Shown here one piece after another: positions 13,055 to 18,065 of a stretch of 18,065 bases of DNA (the stretch's first letter is position 1; each line of letters starts with the position of its first letter). Made by a program: the position numbers and the translations under genes. Location of the stretch: the NCBI GenBank assembly GCA_013811805.1, contig JACCUM010000271.1, positions 1-18,065 on the forward strand. Reading direction: 5' to 3'. Source of the stretch: Geodermatophilaceae bacterium (GTDB lineage: Bacteria; Actinomycetota; Actinomycetes; Mycobacteriales; Geodermatophilaceae). The notes beneath the pieces were generated by a model, which was not told the origin of the DNA, made no database searches, and saw nothing but the letters and a program-made list of their open reading frames with translations.

Positions 13055-13975
13055 TCAGCCCTTCGTCGCGACGGCGCGCAGGAAGAAGCTGACGTTCGCC
13101 GGCCGCTCGGCCAGCCGGCGCATCAGGTAGCCGTACCACTCCTGGCCGAACGGTACGTACACCCGGACGGTGTGGCCGAGTTCGACCAGTCGCTTCTGTT
13201 CGGTCGGCCGGGTGCCGTAGAGCATCTGGTACTCCCAGGACTCCGGCATCCGGCCGTACCGTGCGGCGCGTTCCCCGGCGATGGCGATCAGCCGTGGATC
13301 GTGGGTGGCGATCATCGGGCGTCCCTTTCCGGCCATCAGCACGTTGAGGCAGCGCACGTAGGACAGGTCCACCTCGTGTTTGTCCTGATACGCGGCCTCC
13401 TCGGGCTCGGCGTACGCGCCCTTGCACAGCCGAACCCGCGAGCCCTGGCTGGTCAGCGCCGCACAATCGGCTTCGGTACGCCGCAGGTAGGACTGCACCA
13501 CCGCGCCGGTCTGCGGGAAGTCCTTGCGCAACGTGTGCAGGATGCCCAGCGTGGAGTCGGTGGTGGTGTGGTCCTCCATGTCCAGGGTGACCGTGGTCCC
13601 GGCGCGGTCGGCCGCGGCGCAGACCTCCCGAGCCCGCTCGAGGGCAAAGGCTGCATCGACGCTCTGGCCGATCGCCGACAGCTTGATGCTGACCTCGGCG
13701 GCCGGGGTCAGGTGCTCGGCGGCCAGCCGTTCGAGCAGGCCGATGTAGGTCTCGGTAGCCGCTACCGCCTGGGCCAGGTCGGTGGTGTCCTCGCCGAGAT
13801 GATCGAGGCTGGCCGACAGGCCCTGCTCGGCCAATCCACGAGCCGCCCGTACGGCGTCCTCGATTCCCTCACCGGCCACGAACCGGCTGACCACCTCGCG
13901 GCTGATCGGGGCGCCGGCGACAACGTTCTTGACGGTCTCGTTCCCCGCGGCGGCAAGGATCAACTCTCGGAGCAT
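13055..13975 (-). CDS. Proline dehydrogenase (monofunctional)
   Basis: A 306-residue FAD-dependent proline dehydrogenase, which oxidises proline to pyrroline-5-carboxylate and passes electrons to the quinone pool. Barrel motifs visible are VSIKLSAIG (Lys98), LDMEDHTTTD (131-140), VVQSYLRRTEAD (159-170), RVRLCKGAY (180-188), MIATHDPRL (221-229), EYQMLYGTR (248-256) and the closing substrate helix YLMRRLAERPAN (283-294). It lacks the P5C dehydrogenase domain of bifunctional PutA, so a separate enzyme must finish catabolism. The ATG has no good Shine-Dalgarno; a TANNNT hexamer 6 bases upstream suggests a leaderless transcript. It precedes proC directly, so opposing enzymes share one mRNA. A MITE-like element begins 26 bases upstream. 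Confidence 0.95.
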   Translation of the reverse strand: MLRELILAAAGNETVKNVVAGAPISREVVSRFVAGEGIEDAVRAARGLAEQGLSASLDHLGEDTTDLAQAVAATETYIGLLERLAAEHLTPAAEVSIKLSAIGQSVDAAFALERAREVCAAADRAGTTVTLDMEDHTTTDSTLGILHTLRKDFPQTGAVVQSYLRRTEADCAALTSQGSRVRLCKGAYAEPEEAAYQDKHEVDLSYVRCLNVLMAGKGRPMIATHDPRLIAIAGERAARYGRMPESWEYQMLYGTRPTEQKRLVELGHTVRVYVPFGQEWYGYLMRRLAERPANVSFFLRAVATKG

Positions 13976-13981
13976 GGCGCG

Positions 13982-13987
13982 ACGCTA
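13982..13987 (-). promoter_or_regulatory. Possible -10 element for leaderless proline dehydrogenase transcript
   Basis: Minus-strand TAGCGT fits TANNNT and ends 6 bases before the ATG at 13975. The -35 region would fall at the edge of the repeat element starting at 14002, where CAGACA is a partial match at 19-base spacing. So the element may contribute to this promoter. Confidence 0.45.
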
Positions 13988-14001
13988 TCTCTACGGTGAC
14001 T

Positions 14002-14189
14002 GGGTGTGTCTGATGGACCTCGCTCGTCGCGAGCGGGGTCGTGGTGGATGAGATGCAAGGCGGAGGAGGAGTGCGTACCGGGTTTGTACGTGCGGATGTA
14101 AGAGACGTCGGCGGAGCCGACCAATGACAACTGCAGCAGATCGCCGCCACGGCGACGCGCAGCAGAGCACGGGTCTGTCAGACACGCCC
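14002..14189. mobile_element. Hairpin-rich 188-bp element with terminal inverted repeats (MITE-like)
   Basis: The ends are inverted repeats: GGGTGTGTCTGATGGAC (14002-14018) against GGGCGTGTCTGACAGAC on the minus strand from 14189, matching at 14 of 17 bases. Inside are four short perfect hairpins: CGCTCG/CGAGCG (14021-14035), CGTAC/GTACG (14074-14090), GTCGGC/GCCGAC (14107-14121) and TCGCCG/CGGCGA (14141-14155). No protein of note is encoded. One end coincides with the stop codon of the membrane protein gene and the other lies 26 bases from the proline dehydrogenase ATG. The right edge shows CTAG but no matching target duplication was found on the left. A non-autonomous transposon is the best guess; a structured non-coding RNA is the alternative. 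Confidence 0.6.
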
Positions 14190-15115
14190 TAGGGGACGAT
14201 CAGGGTCGCGGCGGGAAGAACCACCAGCACCGTCCCGGCGAAGACCAAGATGCAGAGCGTGGGCAAGCCGAGCGGGTTGCGACCGGTACGAGCTCGCAGC
14301 GCCCCAGCCACCGCGACCAGACCGGTCACGACAAGCGGCCCGGCGAAGGCGGCAACGTAGGGCAGCAGGTCCCACAGAGCGGAGAACGCGTACCAGGCGG
14401 CCACCCCCAGCCCGACCGCGGCCAGCAACTCCACCACCAGGATCGCCCAGCTCAGCGTCCCGGATGACAACGGGACCGCCGCGTCCTCCTCCGGGTCCTC
14501 AGGCGCAGCGGTCGCCAGGGGGGACGGCGATCGGTTGGCGTGTGCCGGTGCAAGTGTCGCGGCGGCCTCCGCCGCACGGGAACCAGTCGCTGCGCCGGCC
14601 TGCCCAGCCGAGCTCCCGGCGATCGTCGATGTCGCGGCAGCGTCCGGCGCTCCGGTGCGGAGGCCCGTCCACCCGTCGGTAGGCAGCGGGCCGGTGTCGG
14701 TGCGTGGCGGCGGCGTTGTCCGGATGGGCGCGGGCGTGGGCGGCGTCGTCGTCCGGGCGGCCGTCGGCGTTGGCGCCGGCGCGGGCGTCGGTGCCCTGCG
14801 ATGAAGTGGCAGCACCGGGCCTGGTTGCGGTGCCGGTGGGGTGCCCCGACTGCTGGCCGCTGGGGGTGCGGCGGCCGACGATCGGAGGTAAGCGCTGAGC
14901 GCGCCCGAGCCGGCCGCTGAGCCAGCGGCGATGCCGTTGGTCTGCTCGGCCTCGGTACCCGCGCCTCCTACGTCGGAGTTCGGGTCAGCCTCGGCAGCGC
15001 TGTCGCTGTGGTCTCGACGGCGGCGACGTCCTCCCGCTCCGGTCGAGCTGATGCCCGCTTCACGCAGGATGTCGGCCAGCCCCCGGGCCGAGTTCGGCTC
15101 GCCCTCGCGGCTCAT
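14189..15115 (-). CDS. Disordered Pro/Ala-rich protein with three C-terminal membrane helices
   Basis: A 308-residue protein of unknown function. Residues 1-25 (MSREGEPNSARGLADILREA onwards) look like a conserved short helix, followed by an Arg patch GRRRRRD. Residues about 40-215 are low-complexity Ala/Pro/Thr sequence, including PTPAPAPTPT. Three transmembrane helices follow (about 221-245, 251-273, 284-307). The long disordered arm is probably cytoplasmic and may recruit partners. The position directly after ppx resembles Rv0497 beside Rv0496 in M. tuberculosis, also a membrane protein with a disordered arm. GGAGG lies before the ATG, which overlaps the ppx stop (TAATG). Its own TAG falls on the edge of the repeat element. 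Confidence 0.85.
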   Translation of the reverse strand: MSREGEPNSARGLADILREAGISSTGAGGRRRRRDHSDSAAEADPNSDVGGAGTEAEQTNGIAAGSAAGSGALSAYLRSSAAAPPAASSRGTPPAPQPGPVLPLHRRAPTPAPAPTPTAARTTTPPTPAPIRTTPPPRTDTGPLPTDGWTGLRTGAPDAAATSTIAGSSAGQAGAATGSRAAEAAATLAPAHANRSPSPLATAAPEDPEEDAAVPLSSGTLSWAILVVELLAAVGLGVAAWYAFSALWDLLPYVAAFAGPLVVTGLVAVAGALRARTGRNPLGLPTLCILVFAGTVLVVLPAATLIVP

Positions 15116-16047
15116 TACACCCCCTCCAGCCAGTCCAGCCGCCTCAGGATGACCCCTTCGCGCAACGCCCAGGGGCAGATCTGGACCACGCCGAGCCCGA
15201 GCACCTTCATCGTGACCTCGGCAACGACGGCGCCGGCGAGCAGTTGATGGGCCCGGGTGGCGCTGACGCCATCGAGTTCAGCGAGATCAGCCGAGGATAT
15301 CCGCGAGATGAACCCGATCAGCTGTCCCAGGCCCTCCAGGGTGAGATGCCGTGACGCTCGGGGACCGGCTGACGACGGCGCGGCGCCGGTGAGCCGGGCC
15401 AGACTCCGGAAGGTCTTCGAGGTCGCGACAGCCCGGTCACTGAGTCCGATCGCGGTGATCTGCTTGGCCGGTTTGGCCAGTGTCCGCTCGGCGTGCTCGC
15501 GCAATCCGGTCAGAGCCTTCTTGTCCGGAGGGTCGCCCTGGAGGTATTCCCGGGCCATCCGGCCGGCACCCAATGGCACCGAGATCGCCAGTTCGGGCTC
15601 CTCGTCGACCCCGACGGCCAGCTCCAGCGAACCGCCGCCGATGTCGAGATCCAGCAGCCGGCCGGCGCTCCACCCGTACCAGCGGCGCACGGCCAGAAAT
15701 GTCAGACGAGCCTCCTCGGCCCCGGTCAGGACCACCAACTCGACGCCGGTCTCGCGCTTGACGCGGGCCAGGACCGACGAGGAATTGGAGGCATCCCGAA
15801 CCGCCGAGGTGGCGAAGGCGAGCAGGTCGTCGCAGCCCTGGTTGCGGGCGTCCTTCTTGGCTCGAGCCACCGCATCGATCAGGGACTGCTCGCCGGCCTT
15901 GGACAGGCTGCCGGACTTGGTCAGGTTCTCGGCCAGCCGCAGAACTGTCTTTGACGAGTGGGTGGGCGTCGGGTGTCCACCGCGATAGGCGTCCACCACC
16001 AGCAGATGGACGGTGTTGGAACCGACGTCTAGGACTCCGAGGCGCAC
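15115..16047 (-). CDS. ppx: Exopolyphosphatase, Ppx/GppA family (short, Ppx1-type)
   Basis: A 310-residue member of the ASKHA-fold Ppx/GppA phosphatases, which hydrolyse terminal phosphate from polyphosphate or the gamma-phosphate of pppGpp. The phosphate loops are MRLGVLDVGSNTVHLLVVDA at the N-terminus and LLDLDIGGGSLELAVG later; the catalytic glutamate region LTGAEEARLTFLAV and the segment VPLGAGRMAREYL are also present. It lacks the C-terminal HD-like extension of E. coli Ppx, like mycobacterial Ppx1 (Rv0496). I chose GTG 16047, which yields the family's usual MRLGVLDVGSN start; a TTG at 16053 and a GTG at 16050 are alternatives. No Shine-Dalgarno is seen; CACAGT 6 bases upstream could be a weak leaderless -10. 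The membrane protein gene is coupled downstream. Confidence 0.93.
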   Translation of the reverse strand: MRLGVLDVGSNTVHLLVVDAYRGGHPTPTHSSKTVLRLAENLTKSGSLSKAGEQSLIDAVARAKKDARNQGCDDLLAFATSAVRDASNSSSVLARVKRETGVELVVLTGAEEARLTFLAVRRWYGWSAGRLLDLDIGGGSLELAVGVDEEPELAISVPLGAGRMAREYLQGDPPDKKALTGLREHAERTLAKPAKQITAIGLSDRAVATSKTFRSLARLTGAAPSSAGPRASRHLTLEGLGQLIGFISRISSADLAELDGVSATRAHQLLAGAVVAEVTMKVLGLGVVQICPWALREGVILRRLDWLEGV

Positions 16048-16116
16048 CACCAAACTGTGTCACGGCCGTCGCAGCGGTGCCGTCCACGCACTGTACGAGC
16101 CGCGGATCGGCCGTCC

Positions 16117-16122
16117 TACCCT
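16117..16122 (+). promoter_or_regulatory. Possible -10 element for leaderless cysteine-rich protein gene
   Basis: TACCCT fits TANNNT and ends 7 bases before the ATG at 16130. No Shine-Dalgarno precedes that ATG, which favours a leaderless transcript. No good -35 is visible. Confidence 0.5.
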
Positions 16123-16129
16123 GTGGTGC

Positions 16130-16903
16130 ATGGTCGATGACTCCCGCGCCACCGAGGTCGGACTCGACTTCGCCCGCGAGTGGGTGGAGTTCGTCGATCC
16201 GGCTGACAGCGAACACGTCGTACGCGCCGATCTCACCTGGCTGAACTCCTCCTGGACCTGCATCTACGGCCGGGGTTGTCACGGGATTCTCAGGGAACGC
16301 CCGAACGACGGGTGCTGCAGCCACGGCGCGTTCTTCACCGACGGGGACGACGTGAAACGGGTGAAGCAGTTCGTCAAGCAGCTGACCCCGAAGCACTGGC
16401 AGTACTACCTCAAGGGCCAGCAGGGCTGGACCGAGCGGGACACTGTCGGAGACGACGAGAACAGGCTGCGGACCCGCACGGTCGACGGTGCCTGCATCTT
16501 CCACAACCGGCCGGGATTTCCCGGCGGCCAAGGCTGTGCCCTGCACGCGCTGGCGCTTCAGACCGGCAAGCATCCGCTGGAGACCAAACCCGACGTCTGC
16601 TGGCAACTTCCGATCCGCCGCGAACAGGAGTGGGTGGACCGACCGGATGACACCCGGGTCCTGGTCTCCACGATCACCGAGTTCGATCGGCGCGGCTGGG
16701 GTGACGGCGGGCACGACCTGCAGTGGTGGTGTACGAGTTCCACCGATGCCCACGTGGGCCGCGTGCCCTTGTACGAGGGGTACGGGCCGGAGCTCACCGC
16801 CCTGATCGGCGAGGCTGCCTACGCCGAACTCATCCGGCTGGCCAGTGCCCGACTGGCCGCGGGCATGATCGCCCCGCACCCGGCAACGCCGAACCCCCGC
16901 TAG
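16130..16903 (+). CDS. Conserved cysteine-rich protein, DUF3109/YkgJ-like
   Basis: A 257-residue protein with eight cysteines (44, 50, 62, 63, 122, 136, 157, 201). Their arrangement, WTCIYGRGC, then DGCCSHGAFF, GACIF, GCALH and KPDVCWQLPIRREQEW, resembles the zinc/iron-binding cysteine cluster of YkgJ and DUF3109 proteins (paired CC, GCxLH-type, KPxxCxxxPIR). A metal site, zinc or Fe-S, is therefore likely; the biochemical role is unknown. The remainder is soluble with no signal peptide. The frame is open upstream to 16013, but that part overlaps the ppx start region antisense; ATG 16130 fits the sequence and the leaderless promoter pattern. It is divergent from ppx and convergent with the GlxA-type regulator. 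Confidence 0.8.
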   Translation: MVDDSRATEVGLDFAREWVEFVDPADSEHVVRADLTWLNSSWTCIYGRGCHGILRERPNDGCCSHGAFFTDGDDVKRVKQFVKQLTPKHWQYYLKGQQGWTERDTVGDDENRLRTRTVDGACIFHNRPGFPGGQGCALHALALQTGKHPLETKPDVCWQLPIRREQEWVDRPDDTRVLVSTITEFDRRGWGDGGHDLQWWCTSSTDAHVGRVPLYEGYGPELTALIGEAAYAELIRLASARLAAGMIAPHPATPNPR

Positions 16904-16952
16904 GCGGAGTGCCTCAGAGCGCGGCGACGCTGGAGGCCATCGCCCGTACTGC

Positions 16953-18011
16953 CTACCCGGCCAGCGTTGCGGGTTCTGACCGTACGTGGGCGGCGGTTTC
17001 GACAAGAATCCGGGCCCGCTCCGCGCGCACGCCGGGCCGGCTGGCGAAGGTGCGCCGATAGGCCTGGGGTGACACACCCCGGCGCCGTACGAACTGCTCG
17101 CGCATCCCAGCCGCAGTCCCGAAACCGACGGTCCGGGCGATGTGCTCGACGCTGTCGACCCCGGACTCCAGCAGATGTTCGGCCGCGGCCAGCCGTTGGG
17201 CGAGGATCCACGCGTGCGGAGTTGTACCCGTTGCGGCCCGAAAGTGCCGGGCGAAACTGCGCGGCGACATCAGCACCCGACGGGCGAGCACCGGCACCGA
17301 GAGCTCTTCGTCGAGATTGGCCCGCATCCACTGCAGCAGCCCGCGCAGTGGATCGTTCCCGGCACAGGTTGCGACCGGGGTCGCGATGAACTGAGCTTGC
17401 CCGCCGTCCCGGTGTGGCGGCACGACCATGGTGCGCGCCAGAGCATTTGCCGCCTTGGCGCCGTACTCGCGCCGGATCAGGTAGAGGCAGAGGTCGATGC
17501 CAGACGCGGTCCCAGCACCGGTGACGATCTGGCCTTCGTCGACGTAGAGGACATCGGAGTCAACGGTCACCAGCGGAAAGGACTCAGCCAGCAGCTCGGC
17601 AAACCCCCAGTGTGTGGTGGCCCGACGACCGTCGAGCAGGCCGGCGTGACCGAGCACGAAGGCGCCGCTGCAGTGCGTCGCGATGATCGCGCCACGGGCA
17701 TAGGCGGTGAGCAGGGCCTCGATCACATCCGGACTGGGTGCGGCAACTGAGTCGACCGGCCCTGGGCCGCAGCCCCATGAGGGGATCTGGATGACGTCGG
17801 AGGCGGCCAGTCGGTCCAGCCCGTGCTCGACGGTGATCAGGATCCCGGTGTCCAATCGGGTCGGTCCGGGCCGCTCGGCGACCAGGGCGAAGTCAAAGGC
17901 CGGGATCCCGATGTCTCGCCGGTCATAGCCGTAGACCTCGGCCAACACGCCGATCCCGAAGCCGCCGTTACCCGGCCCCATCAGGCCGCTCACGACCGGC
18001 CGCGTCTCCAT
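16953..18011 (-). CDS. GlxA family transcriptional regulator (DJ-1/PfpI domain + AraC HTH)
   Basis: A 352-residue regulator. Residues about 5-195 form a class I glutamine-amidotransferase-like DJ-1/PfpI domain with Cys114 in the nucleophile elbow THCSGAFVLGHAGLLDGRRA. Residues about 220-325 form an AraC/XylS domain with two HTH motifs: LSVPVLARRVLMSPRSFARH (237-256) and VEHIARTVGFGTAAGMREQF (288-307), closing with GVSPQAYRRTF. In this family the first domain senses a small molecule and usually lacks enzyme activity. The target and ligand are unknown, and no obvious target operon is adjacent within the window. A TANNNT hexamer 6 bases before the ATG and the lack of a Shine-Dalgarno suggest leaderless mRNA. 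The gene ends 50 bases from the convergent cysteine-rich gene. Confidence 0.92.
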   Translation of the reverse strand: METRPVVSGLMGPGNGGFGIGVLAEVYGYDRRDIGIPAFDFALVAERPGPTRLDTGILITVEHGLDRLAASDVIQIPSWGCGPGPVDSVAAPSPDVIEALLTAYARGAIIATHCSGAFVLGHAGLLDGRRATTHWGFAELLAESFPLVTVDSDVLYVDEGQIVTGAGTASGIDLCLYLIRREYGAKAANALARTMVVPPHRDGGQAQFIATPVATCAGNDPLRGLLQWMRANLDEELSVPVLARRVLMSPRSFARHFRAATGTTPHAWILAQRLAAAEHLLESGVDSVEHIARTVGFGTAAGMREQFVRRRGVSPQAYRRTFASRPGVRAERARILVETAAHVRSEPATLAG

Positions 18012-18017
18012 GCCTAG

Positions 18018-18058
18018 AGACTATGGCAGATTTCCGACGAATGGGGGCATTTCTGCCA
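18018..18058 (-). promoter_or_regulatory. Promoter region of the GlxA-type gene with repeat half-sites
   Basis: Minus-strand TAGTCT (18023-18018) fits TANNNT and ends 6 bases before the ATG. Immediately upstream, TGGCAGA (18024-18030) and TCTGCCA (18052-18058) form a perfect 7-bp inverted repeat. On the plus strand GGCAGATTTC (18025) and GGGGCATTTC (18044) are imperfect direct repeats 19 bp apart, the sort of layout AraC-type dimers bind. Autoregulation is possible but unproven. Confidence 0.45.
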
Positions 18059-18065
18059 CTTTCCT

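Noticed and set aside
13990..14200. Target-site duplication flanking the hairpin-rich element
   Set aside because: The right edge reads CTAG but the left flank (GACT or CTGG) does not match, so no duplication can be claimed.
15437..17077. 546-codon minus-strand open frame
   Set aside because: It is the antisense and shifted-frame shadow of ppx, the cysteine-rich gene and the GlxA gene; no recognisable domain.

Overview
The window is high-GC DNA with dense, mostly short-gapped genes and GTG/TTG as well as ATG starts. It looks chromosomal and comes from an actinobacterium (Actinomycetota). The lineage call rests on gene content and order: hemA, rex and a glutaredoxin; a BldN-type ECF sigma factor with a DUF5667 membrane protein; a SerB1-like HAD hydrolase; an acyltransferase, an NAD-epimerase and the 32-residue ribosomal protein bS22; a BldC-like HTH protein, proC and a Ppx1-type exopolyphosphatase. 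As I remember it, much of this order parallels Mycobacterium tuberculosis Rv0496-Rv0509 and the Streptomyces hemA-rex-bldN region. The rex and bldN content argues against a mycobacterium. I cannot name the genus.

Layout. Bases 1-2938, minus strand: an acyl-CoA ligase, a glutaredoxin-like protein, Rex, and the 5' part of hemA, with a Rex-type operator over the rex promoter. Bases 3157-5278, plus: the sigma factor and its putative membrane anti-sigma factor, the latter with its own promoter resembling sigma-BldN sites. Bases 5360-6900, plus: a HAD-IB phosphatase, then a VapC toxin preceded by only the C-terminal part of a VapB antitoxin. Bases 6897-9011, minus: the bS22, epimerase and acyltransferase operon. 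Bases 9099-11698, plus: a SIMPL-domain protein and a DrrAB-type ABC exporter, placed between bS22 and the HTH gene that usually sits beside it. Bases 11738-13975, minus: HTH regulator, proC, proline dehydrogenase. Bases 14002-14189: a 188-bp hairpin-rich element with imperfect terminal inverted repeats (MITE-like). Bases 14189-16047, minus: a disordered/membrane protein and Ppx. Bases 16130-16903, plus: a cysteine-rich DUF3109/YkgJ-like protein. Bases 16953-18011, minus: a GlxA-type AraC regulator.

How the parts fit. Rex links NADH/NAD+ state to haem synthesis (hemA). The sigma/anti-sigma pair looks self-regulating. The bS22, epimerase and acyltransferase genes form a housekeeping/envelope operon. 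ProDH and ProC catalyse opposite halves of the proline/P5C cycle. A recurring feature is a TANNNT hexamer 6-7 nt before a start codon that lacks a Shine-Dalgarno sequence, suggesting several leaderless transcripts. The most interesting points are the putative autogenous BldN-type promoter, the hairpin-rich TIR element, the beheaded VapB beside an intact VapC, and the leaderless mini-ORF under a palindromic operator ahead of the ABC exporter. No tRNA, rRNA, CRISPR array or intact insertion sequence was seen. No gene-free stretch exceeds about 220 bases.
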